This document shows positions 1 through 6,212 of a stretch of 7,199 bases of DNA, in pieces. The position numbers and the translations under genes were made by a program. Below the pieces are notes generated by a model that ran no database searches, had not been told where the DNA came from, and saw nothing but the letters and a program-made list of their open reading frames with translations. Numbering within the stretch: position 1 is the stretch's first letter; the number at the start of each line of letters is the position of its first letter. Origin of the DNA: Bacteroidota bacterium (GTDB lineage Bacteria > Bacteroidota > Bacteroidia > Bacteroidales > JAAYUG01); NCBI GenBank assembly GCA_021812865.1, contig JAKAMP010000137.1, positions 1 to 7,199 of the forward strand. The letters are read 5' to 3'.

Positions 1-1
1 T

Positions 2-64
2 CCGGGCAACATTCATGGCACAATGATTGACGAAAGAGGGAAACTGACAAATAAACATCAATAA
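2..64 (+). CDS. Possible C-terminal end of an upstream gene (5' truncated)
   Basis: One frame is open from the window edge to a TAA at 62-64 and reads [20 protein letters not shown]. The other two forward frames hit stops within about 30 bases. The peptide looks like ordinary coding sequence: a Gly-rich beta-hairpin-like stretch followed by a charged tail. It would end 10 nt before the dnaK start codon, so the two genes could be co-transcribed and the dnaK promoter could lie outside the window. I do not recognise the protein family. Twenty codons is short enough to be open by chance, so this may instead be the dnaK leader. Confidence 0.35.
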   Translation, partial: PGNIHGTMIDERGKLTNKHQ

Positions 65-76
65 TATTCAGAATAT
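64..76. promoter_or_regulatory. Short palindrome overlapping the dnaK start codon
   Basis: ATATTC at 64-69 and GAATAT at 71-76 are perfect inverted repeats around one central A, and the right arm includes the A and T of the dnaK ATG. As RNA it could form only a weak five-pair A-U stem with a CAG loop. As DNA it could be a protein site. The region is A/T-rich, so chance is a fair explanation. No function is shown. Confidence 0.2.
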
Positions 77-2003
77 GGGTAAGATAATTGGAATAGATTT
101 AGGTACCACCAATTCCTGTGTTGCCGTGATGGAAGGGAATGAGCCCGTGGTAATCCCCAACAGTGAAGGGAAAAGAACCACTCCTTCGATGGTGGCATTT
201 TCGGACAACGGGGAACGGAAAGTTGGTGATCCGGCCAAGCGGCAGGCTATTACGAATCCGAAGCGTACCATTTTTTCGATCAAAAGGTTCATGGGAGAAA
301 CCCATGACAAGGTGACCAGGGAAATTCAACGCGTACCCTACCAGGTAATCAAAGGTGAAAACAATACGCCCAGGGTTAAAATTGATGAGCGTTTATTTAC
401 TCCCCAGGAAATATCGGCCCTGATTCTTCAGAAAATGAAGAAGACTGCCGAAGATTATCTGGGACAGGAAGTTACCGAAGCAGTAATCACGGTTCCGGCA
501 TATTTCAGCGACTCGCAACGCCAGGCTACAAAGGAAGCAGGTGAAATTGCCGGTCTCATTGTAAAACGAATCATCAATGAGCCTACTGCTGCGGCATTGG
601 CATATGGGCTTGACAAAAAGTCGAAAGACATCAAGGTAGCCGTATTTGACCTTGGCGGCGGAACCTTCGATATTTCCATCCTCGAACTGGGCGATGGAGT
701 GTTCGAAGTGAAATCGACCAACGGCGATACCCACCTGGGTGGCGACGATTTTGATCATGAGATTATCGACTGGCTGGCTGCTGAATTCATGAAGGATGAA
801 GGACTCGATCTCAGGAAAGACCCCATGGCCCTGCAGCGTCTGAAGGAAGCTGCCGAAAAGGCCAAGATCGAACTGTCGAGTTCCACCTCCACGGAAATCA
901 ACCTGCCCTATATCATGCCGGTGAATGGCATTCCCAAACACCTGGTGCGTACCCTCACCCGTTCACAGTTCGAAAAGCTCTGCGACAAGCTCTTCCAGGC
1001 TACCATTGAACCTTGCAAGAAAGCACTGCAGGATTCCGGACTGAAAGCATCCGATGTTGACGAGGTGATTCTGGTGGGCGGTTCAACGCGAATCCCTTAC
1101 GTTCAGAAACTTGTGGAAGATTTCTTCGGCAAGGTTCCTTCTAAAGGGGTGAATCCCGACGAGGTGGTGGCCGTTGGCGCCGCTATTCAGGGTGGTGTGC
1201 TCACCGGCGAAGTGAAAGACGTGCTTCTGCTCGATGTTACCCCGCTCTCACTGGGTATTGAAACCCTTGGCGGTGTAATGACCAAACTCATCGAGTCGAA
1301 CACAACCATACCTACCAAGAAATCGGAGGTATTTACCACCGCTGCCGATAACCAGTCGTCCGTTGAAATTCACATTTTGCAAGGTGAAAGGCCCATGGCT
1401 GCCGGAAACAAAACCATTGGCCGGTTCCACCTCGACGGAATTCCTCCTGCACCCAGGGGCATACCCCAGGTTGAAGTGAGTTTCGATATCGATGCCAACG
1501 GAATCCTGCATGTTTCGGCCAGAGATAAAGCCACCGGCAAGTCTCAGAGCATCCGTATCGAGGCCTCCTCGGGGCTTACCCAGGATGAGATCGAAAGGAT
1601 GAAAAATGAAGCCAAGGCCAACGAGGCTTCCGATCGTCAGGCCAGGGAAAGGGTCGACAAGATGAACGCTGCCGAAAGCCTTGTTTTCCAAACCGAAAAA
1701 CAATTGAAGGAATTCGGCGACAAGCTTCCTTCAGACAAGAAAGCAAATATCGAGAAAGCACTGGGTGCGCTGAAAGAAGCTATCAAGTCCCAGGATCTCA
1801 ACCAAGTGGAAAAAGCCACAGCCGAACTGAATGCCGTGTGGCAAACCGCATCCGAGGAAATGTACAAGGCCACCCAAAATGCCGGTACACAATCATCGCA
1901 GCAGGAACCCGGCCCAGGTGCATCCCAGGGCAGCGAACAGCCACATGGAAACAATAAAGGCGACGGCGAAGTTACCGATGTAGACTTTGAAGAAGTAAAA
2001 TAA
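75..2003 (+). CDS. dnaK: Molecular chaperone DnaK (Hsp70)
   Basis: This is a complete 642-residue cytosolic Hsp70 chaperone. It binds exposed hydrophobic segments of client proteins in an ATP-controlled cycle with DnaJ and GrpE, neither of which is in the window. All Hsp70 signatures are present: GIDLGTTNS (residues 6-14), [12 protein letters not shown] (190-201, with Thr197 at the autophosphorylation position) and [13 protein letters not shown] (331-343). The interdomain linker is [11 protein letters not shown] (384-394). The substrate-binding beta domain runs to about 500, the helical lid to about 600, then a Gln/Gly/Pro-rich disordered tail (601-632) and the bacterial C-terminal motif TDVDFEEVK. 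Length and domains are normal for the family. The start is fixed by the N-terminal [10 protein letters not shown]. There is no good Shine-Dalgarno sequence. No CIRCE operator is seen in the 74 bases upstream. An A/T-rich palindrome overlaps the start codon. Confidence 0.99.
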   Translation: MGKIIGIDLGTTNSCVAVMEGNEPVVIPNSEGKRTTPSMVAFSDNGERKVGDPAKRQAITNPKRTIFSIKRFMGETHDKVTREIQRVPYQVIKGENNTPRVKIDERLFTPQEISALILQKMKKTAEDYLGQEVTEAVITVPAYFSDSQRQATKEAGEIAGLIVKRIINEPTAAALAYGLDKKSKDIKVAVFDLGGGTFDISILELGDGVFEVKSTNGDTHLGGDDFDHEIIDWLAAEFMKDEGLDLRKDPMALQRLKEAAEKAKIELSSSTSTEINLPYIMPVNGIPKHLVRTLTRSQFEKLCDKLFQATIEPCKKALQDSGLKASDVDEVILVGGSTRIPYVQKLVEDFFGKVPSKGVNPDEVVAVGAAIQGGVLTGEVKDVLLLDVTPLSLGIETLGGVMTKLIESNTTIPTKKSEVFTTAADNQSSVEIHILQGERPMAAGNKTIGRFHLDGIPPAPRGIPQVEVSFDIDANGILHVSARDKATGKSQSIRIEASSGLTQDEIERMKNEAKANEASDRQARERVDKMNAAESLVFQTEKQLKEFGDKLPSDKKANIEKALGALKEAIKSQDLNQVEKATAELNAVWQTASEEMYKATQNAGTQSSQQEPGPGASQGSEQPHGNNKGDGEVTDVDFEEVK

Positions 2004-2026
2004 GCTTAAGGATATATCCTCACATT

Positions 2027-2060
2027 ACAAGGAGCATGTTGTGGCATGCTCCTTGTTTAT
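2027..2060 (+). terminator. Rho-independent terminator of dnaK
   Basis: ACAAGGAGCATG (2027-2038) and CATGCTCCTTGT (2045-2056) form a perfect 12-bp stem with a six-base loop TTGTGG. The stem is followed directly by the T-rich run TTTATTTATAT. It starts 23 nt after the dnaK stop codon. The opposite strand has no T-run after the stem, so it should act only on transcripts coming from dnaK. It separates dnaK from the downstream gene cluster, which therefore needs its own promoter between about 2060 and 2156. Confidence 0.88.
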
Positions 2061-2134
2061 TTATATAACAGAAACTATTTTCATTTCTCCTGCGTTTTAT
2101 GGTAGGAAATATTCGTATTTTCACACACACGGAG

Positions 2135-2150
2135 ATCAATATCTATTGAT
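2135..2150. promoter_or_regulatory. Inverted repeat just upstream of the MORN-repeat gene
   Basis: ATCAATA (2135-2141) and TATTGAT (2144-2150) form perfect 7-bp arms around TC. The repeat lies 6 nt before the chosen ATG, and a GGAG sequence (2131-2134) lies directly before its left arm. If the RNA folds, the GGAG is brought close to the start codon. Alternatively it is a small operator site. The role is inference only. Confidence 0.25.
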
Positions 2151-2156
2151 TTGACA

Positions 2157-2957
2157 ATGAATAAAATATTTCTTTTTCTCTTCATGGGTTGGATCGGCTG
2201 TCTGCCTTTGTTTTCTCAAACCCGTGATACCCTGTTTAACCAGACCGATGCCAATGGCATGAAAAAAGGGTTCTGGAAAGCCACTTACGACAATGGCAAA
2301 CTTAAATACTCGGGATATTTCAAAAATGGCAAACCCTTGGGCCGCTTTGTTAGATATTATGAAGACGGAACCAGAAGGGCAGTAATGAATTACATGGAAG
2401 ACGGGCAAACGGTAGACGTATTGCTATATTACCAGGACGATAGCCTGGCAGCCAGAGGCCAATATGTGGATATGAAGAAAGACGGCGATTGGCTTTACTA
2501 TTCTTTTTACGACCATGCCCTCACCTGCAAGGAATCCTATTTCAACGGTAAGAAAAACGGCCTTTCGATAAAATATTATCCCAATCAGGGCATATCGGAA
2601 GAACTGGAATATCATAACGACATGAAAGACGGGGTATGGAAACAATATTACGAAAACGGAACCCTCCGCCTGACAGCCCATTATGCAAAAAACAACCGGG
2701 ATGGGGAATATCAAGTATTTTATCCCTCGGGAAATAAACAGGTGGAAGGCGCCTTCAAAAATGACAAACTGGAAGGAAAATGGATTTATTATAATGAAGA
2801 CGGGAAGCCTGACCTGGAACTTGTTTATGTGGATGGCCGGGTTCAAAACCCCGAACAGCTTGAGGAACGTCAGAAGGAAATGTTTAAATTCATTGAAGAA
2901 AGCAAAGGAAAATATCCCGAACCCGACGAAACTAACTTTCTCAACCCCGTTAAATAA
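2157..2957 (+). CDS. Exported MORN-type (YwqK-like) repeat protein
   Basis: This 266-residue protein has an N-terminal signal sequence (MNKIFLFLFMGWIGCLPLFS) and about eight tandem repeats of 23-25 residues between roughly 36 and 228. The repeats resemble the MORN_2 / YwqK family: xG.W..YY.nG.l...g.Y.nG, for example DGVWKQYYENGTLRLTAHY at 158-176. Such repeats form elongated beta-sheet proteins, common in Bacteroidota envelopes, with no known catalytic role; the ligand is unknown. The C-terminal 38 residues are charged and helical. Cleavage after LFS (signal peptidase I) is likeliest. WIGC at 12-15 is a poor lipobox because Trp is at -3, so a lipoprotein is possible but less likely. I chose ATG at 2157 over the in-frame TTG at 2151, which lies in the palindrome region and adds only two residues. 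The gene stops 8 nt before the protease gene and probably shares its transcript. Confidence 0.88.
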   Translation: MNKIFLFLFMGWIGCLPLFSQTRDTLFNQTDANGMKKGFWKATYDNGKLKYSGYFKNGKPLGRFVRYYEDGTRRAVMNYMEDGQTVDVLLYYQDDSLAARGQYVDMKKDGDWLYYSFYDHALTCKESYFNGKKNGLSIKYYPNQGISEELEYHNDMKDGVWKQYYENGTLRLTAHYAKNNRDGEYQVFYPSGNKQVEGAFKNDKLEGKWIYYNEDGKPDLELVYVDGRVQNPEQLEERQKEMFKFIEESKGKYPEPDETNFLNPVK

Positions 2958-2965
2958 ACTGTCCC

Positions 2966-4642
2966 ATGCAAAAAGCCGGCAGCATGAGAAAGGCACTGGC
3001 AATCCTTATCGGTTTCTTGCTTTCCTGCCAGGTGCAGGCACAGACTGCTCCCGGCAAATACCTGGTTTGGTTCACAGACAAAAATAACAATACATACTCT
3101 CTCAGCGACCCCGGCAAGTTTCTTTCTGAAAGGGCCCTTGACCGGCGGTTACGCGACAATATCTCCCTTACTCCTGCCGATCTGCCTGTATCAAGGTATT
3201 ATCTCGATAGTATTGAGCGTTTGGGCTGTCACGTGATCAATTCATCCAGGTGGTTTAACAATGCCACCGTGGCCATATCCGATACGACTGTGTTGAGCCT
3301 GCTGAAAACGATTTCATTCATCGACCAGCAAAAAACCACCTACTCGGTTACTCCCTTCACCGGAAAGAAGAGCCGGCCTGTGCACCCACTTGATTTAACC
3401 CCTGTTTTGAACTTACCGGGAAATTCCTTTTATGGGGGAAGTTATGCCCAGATTGCCCTTGAAAAGGGCGACGAACTGCAAAAAATGGGGTTCCGTGGAC
3501 ATGATGTGCAAATTGCTTTGCTTGATGCGGGGTTTTACATGGCCAATCAACTGCCTTCTCTCGATTCACTTTTTGCTGACGGAAGAGCGCTCGGAACACG
3601 CGATTTTGTTTCTCCCGGCAACAATATATACATGGAACATCCGCATGGAATGAATGTGCTTTCCATCATCGCGGGCAACCTGCCGCATATATTCGTTGGC
3701 ACAGCCCCCGATGCTTCCTTCTGGCTTTTCCGTTCGGAAGATGCCAATTCGGAAATGCTGATCGAGGAGGACAACTGGGTAGCGGCAGCCGAAACTGCCG
3801 ACAGCGCCGGAGCGGATATTATCAGCACCTCGCTTGGGTATAGCCAGTTCGATTGGCCCATTCAGAACCATACCTACCAGGACATGGATGGCAAATCTAC
3901 CCGCATTTCCCTGGCAGCCGATATGGCCTCGGCCCGTGGAATGCTGGTGGTGGTAAGCGCTGGAAACGAAGGCAACCTTCCCTGGAAATACATCACGGCT
4001 CCTGCCGATGCATTCCAGGTGATTGCATGCGGGGCAACGGACAGCCTCGGGATGTATGCGACCTTCAGCTCACAGGGACCCTCATACGACGGCCGCGTGA
4101 AGCCAAATGTGGCCGCCATGGGCAGGGCAACCCTGGTGCAGCTCCCCGATGGATCGTTTGGCCGGGGAAGCGGTACATCATTCTCCGCCCCTATCATTTC
4201 GGGCCTTGCCGCCTGCCTGTGGCAGGCTTACCCCAGGGCATCCAACTACGAGCTCCGGCAGGCCATTGAACAAAGTTGCAGCCATTACAGCAGTCCTGAC
4301 AATTTCACAGGCTATGGAATCCCCGATTTCAGGAAGGCATACGACCTGCTTGGACAGGCAATGAAAGAAAAATTTGCAGACGAAAAAGATATCGTGGCCT
4401 TTCCGAATCCATTCACCACCTTCTTCTCCCTGAGAATTACCGATCCGTTACCCGATGCAGCCGTAACTGTGAACCTCTATGATCTGAACGGCAAACTGAT
4501 CATGACAACCAGGCAATCCGTTTCGGGACGCTATGTTTTCCAGGTGCAGGTGCCTGAAACAGTTTCACTCAGCAAAGGAATCTATTTGGTAAAGGTGCTT
4601 TCCACCAATCATACCTATACATTGAAAGCCGTAAAACTCTGA
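2966..4642 (+). CDS. S8 (subtilisin-family) serine protease with T9SS type A sorting domain
   Basis: This is a secreted or surface-attached serine endopeptidase of 558 residues. A signal peptide (MRKALAILIGFLLSCQVQA, residues 7-25) is followed by an N-terminal propeptide-like region (about 27-150, including FLSERALDRR at 52-61) typical of Bacteroidota S8 proteases. The catalytic domain spans about 158-465 with the full triad: Asp187 (ALLDAGF), His227 (HGMNVLSIIAG) and Ser405 (GTSFSAP). The oxyanion Asn is Asn334 (SAGNEGN). The C-terminal domain (about 474-558) has the T9SS type A signature: FPNPF, VNLYDLNGKLI, then GIYLVKV and a final TLKAVKL. It should be exported by Sec, then by T9SS with removal of the domain. 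The residue after the catalytic His-Gly is Met228 instead of the usual Thr. The substrate is unknown. ATG 2984 (residue 7) is an equally good start and gives a cleaner signal peptide; neither has a strong ribosome binding site. The stop codon abuts the xseA ATG. Confidence 0.95.
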   Translation: MQKAGSMRKALAILIGFLLSCQVQAQTAPGKYLVWFTDKNNNTYSLSDPGKFLSERALDRRLRDNISLTPADLPVSRYYLDSIERLGCHVINSSRWFNNATVAISDTTVLSLLKTISFIDQQKTTYSVTPFTGKKSRPVHPLDLTPVLNLPGNSFYGGSYAQIALEKGDELQKMGFRGHDVQIALLDAGFYMANQLPSLDSLFADGRALGTRDFVSPGNNIYMEHPHGMNVLSIIAGNLPHIFVGTAPDASFWLFRSEDANSEMLIEEDNWVAAAETADSAGADIISTSLGYSQFDWPIQNHTYQDMDGKSTRISLAADMASARGMLVVVSAGNEGNLPWKYITAPADAFQVIACGATDSLGMYATFSSQGPSYDGRVKPNVAAMGRATLVQLPDGSFGRGSGTSFSAPIISGLAACLWQAYPRASNYELRQAIEQSCSHYSSPDNFTGYGIPDFRKAYDLLGQAMKEKFADEKDIVAFPNPFTTFFSLRITDPLPDAAVTVNLYDLNGKLIMTTRQSVSGRYVFQVQVPETVSLSKGIYLVKVLSTNHTYTLKAVKL

Positions 4643-6064
4643 ATGTCTGGTGAACCAAACCATATTACCCCGCTTTCGCTGAGTGAGATCAACAGCAGGA
4701 TCAGGCAGGTTCTGAAGGAAAATTTCCCAGATAATTTCTGGGTGGTGGCAGAGATCAGCGAAATGAAAGTGAATGCTGCCGGGCACTGTTATCTGGAACT
4801 GATTGAAAAAGACAACCTGTCGGGCAAAACTATTGCGAAAGCCAGGGGCAACATTTGGGCATTTACCTTCAGACTTCTGCGACCATATTTTGAAACTACC
4901 GCCCGCATAAATCTTACTGCCGGGCTCAAAGTTCTGGTGCAGGCGCAGGTTGAATTCCACGAGCTATATGGATACAGCCTGAATATTACTGACATTGACC
5001 CTGCCTATACTATGGGCGATATGGCCCGTCAGCGAGCCGTGGCCATCGAAAGGCTGAAGGCCGAAGGTGTTTACGATATGAACAAAAGCCTTGAACTTCC
5101 CCTGGTTATCCAGAAAATTGCTGTGATCTCTTCCTCCACTGCCGCGGGATTTGGCGACTTTAAAAAACACCTTCTTCAGAATGACGGAGGATATAAATTC
5201 ACCGTACGGCTCTTTCCCGCCCTGATGCAAGGTGAAGAAGCTGTGGAATCGCTGATTTCGGCGCTGGAAAAAATCAACAACATGGCTCACCCGTTTGAAG
5301 CCGTGGTGATCATCCGGGGCGGAGGATCACAAAGCGACCTGAGCTGTTTCGATGACTATTGGCTTGCCAGTCATGTGGCGCAGTTTCCTCTTCCGGTGCT
5401 CACCGGCATTGGACACGAACGCGACGAATCGGTGGTTGACCTGGTTGCCAACACTTCCCTGAAAACACCAACAGCGGTGGCCGATTTCATACTTTCCAGA
5501 GCCCAGGAGCTCGATGGTTACCTGTATGATCTGCAGTCGCAGTTTGTTTCGGAGGTAAAACGCAACCTCGAACAAAAGCGATCGGAATTATTGTTCCTGT
5601 TTATGAAATTTGCCCCCCGAATGCGCGACTCTTTACAACGAAGGGATAAGAAACTCCTGACCCTGGGAATGACGTTCCGCAAAACATGGTCGCAAAACCT
5701 TGCCAGCCAGCTGGCATTGCTGAATGGGTTTTACAGTCAATCCAGGAATAGCTCCCAGCATATACTTTCGGCGCAGCGAAAATACCTATCTCGCACTACC
5801 AGACAGCTGCAGGTAATCACCGGCAATTATATCAAAAGAAAACAGGCTATGGCAGTCAGACTGGCACAACTGATCCAAAGCCTTGATCCGGTGAATGTAT
5901 TGAAACGGGGATATTCCATTTCATACCATCATGGCAGACTGCTTAAAAATTCGGAACAGGTCGATTCAGGAGATACCATGGAAACTCAGCTTCATTCAGG
6001 CAGGATTACCAGTAAGGTAACCGGCAAAAACACTCAGAAAGAAACCGAGACTGACCTAGAATAA
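4643..6064 (+). CDS. xseA: Exodeoxyribonuclease VII large subunit
   Basis: XseA is the catalytic subunit of ExoVII, a cytosolic, metal-independent nuclease that cuts single-stranded DNA from both ends into oligonucleotides and acts in repair and recombination. The 473 residues have the expected order: an OB-fold DNA-binding domain (about 10-118, with SEINSRIRQVLKENF at 14-28), a catalytic domain (about 130-285), a long coiled coil (about 285-415) and a C-terminal segment beginning LDPVNVLKRGYSI (414-426). By family alignment from memory, the residues matching E. coli Asp155, Arg205, His238 and Asp241 are Asp172 (GFGDF), Arg225 (IRGGGS), His258 and Asp261 (GIGHERD), so it should be active. The longer OB loop around 55-70 is usual in Bacteroidota. 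The ATG follows the protease TGA with no gap and no clear Shine-Dalgarno sequence, suggesting translational coupling. ExoVII needs the small subunit XseB, whose gene does not follow here. Confidence 0.97.
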   Translation: MSGEPNHITPLSLSEINSRIRQVLKENFPDNFWVVAEISEMKVNAAGHCYLELIEKDNLSGKTIAKARGNIWAFTFRLLRPYFETTARINLTAGLKVLVQAQVEFHELYGYSLNITDIDPAYTMGDMARQRAVAIERLKAEGVYDMNKSLELPLVIQKIAVISSSTAAGFGDFKKHLLQNDGGYKFTVRLFPALMQGEEAVESLISALEKINNMAHPFEAVVIIRGGGSQSDLSCFDDYWLASHVAQFPLPVLTGIGHERDESVVDLVANTSLKTPTAVADFILSRAQELDGYLYDLQSQFVSEVKRNLEQKRSELLFLFMKFAPRMRDSLQRRDKKLLTLGMTFRKTWSQNLASQLALLNGFYSQSRNSSQHILSAQRKYLSRTTRQLQVITGNYIKRKQAMAVRLAQLIQSLDPVNVLKRGYSISYHHGRLLKNSEQVDSGDTMETQLHSGRITSKVTGKNTQKETETDLE

Positions 6065-6120
6065 AATATCGACGTTCCTGTGAATATCTTTTTAATGGCT
6101 TTTATTCCAATAATTTACAA

Positions 6121-6145
6121 ATCAACTAATTTTGATATAGTTGAT
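6121..6145. promoter_or_regulatory. Inverted repeat over the putative promoter (operator-like)
   Basis: ATCAACTA (6121-6128) and TAGTTGAT (6138-6145) are perfect 8-bp inverted repeats around a 9-nt spacer. They enclose the -7 box at 6127-6134. A dimeric DNA-binding protein at such a site would block or modulate transcription of the histidine kinase gene. There is no T-run after it, so it does not look like a terminator. The palindrome is directly visible; the operator role is inference. Confidence 0.4.
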
Positions 6146-6162
6146 GAAAATCACCAATTTTG
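6127..6162 (+). promoter_or_regulatory. Probable Bacteroidota-type promoter(s) for the histidine kinase gene
   Basis: TAATTTTG at 6127-6134 matches the phylum's -7 consensus TAnnTTTG at every fixed position. Its upstream partner is weak: a TTTT at 6100-6103, 23 nt away. A second arrangement uses TTTG at 6131-6134 as the -33 element and CAATTTTG at 6155-6162 as the -7 box, with 20 nt between them, which is the usual spacing; its -7 box has one mismatch (C for T). The two would give leaders of about 70 and 45 nt. Which of them is used cannot be told from sequence. Confidence 0.5.
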
Positions 6163-6212
6163 ATACAACAATTCCTTGCCTGTACCGTATTTAAGCATAT
6201 TGTCACCTATTT

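Larger units (their letters stand above)
2004..2156. other. Intergenic region between dnaK and the MORN-repeat gene
   Basis: This region holds the dnaK terminator, a 12-bp perfect palindrome AGGATATATCCT (2009-2020), and an A/T-rich stretch that should contain the promoter of the downstream cluster. The best -7-like matches are two copies of TATTTTCA (2076-2083 and 2116-2123). Each differs from the Bacteroidota consensus TAnnTTTG at the last two bases, and neither has a clear TTG at the -33 distance. The promoter is inferred from gene order and is not firmly located. Confidence 0.4.
6065..6212. other. A/T-rich intergenic region with probable histidine kinase promoter
   Basis: These 148 nt between xseA and the histidine kinase gene contain no credible reading frame and no clear stem-loop terminator after xseA. 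They hold an exact Bacteroidota -7 box, a 10-bp direct repeat and an 8-bp inverted repeat. Upstream of the kinase ATG the frame is closed by TAA at 6192-6194. Confidence 0.75.

Noticed and set aside
27..59. Possible promoter before dnaK (TTG at 27-29 with TAAACATC at 52-59)
   Set aside because: The -7 part matches only a minority of the TAnnTTTG positions, so it is no better than chance.
393..941. Long minus-strand open frame inside dnaK (182 codons)
   Set aside because: It lies wholly within the well-supported dnaK gene and its translation shows no recognisable domain. It is a by-product of dnaK codon use.
2157..2957. MORN-repeat protein as a toxin-antitoxin component
   Set aside because: Some databases label YwqK-type repeats as antitoxin, but there is no partner toxin nearby, and a signal sequence and repeat architecture point to an envelope protein.
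2424..3002. Minus-strand open frame of 192 codons opposite the MORN-repeat gene
   Set aside because: The translation is a Phe/Ile-rich reverse reading of the repeats with no family resemblance, and the + strand gene explains the region.
2683..3087. Second + strand frame overlapping the MORN gene end and protease start
   Set aside because: It overlaps two confident genes in another frame and its product has no signal, domain or repeat structure.
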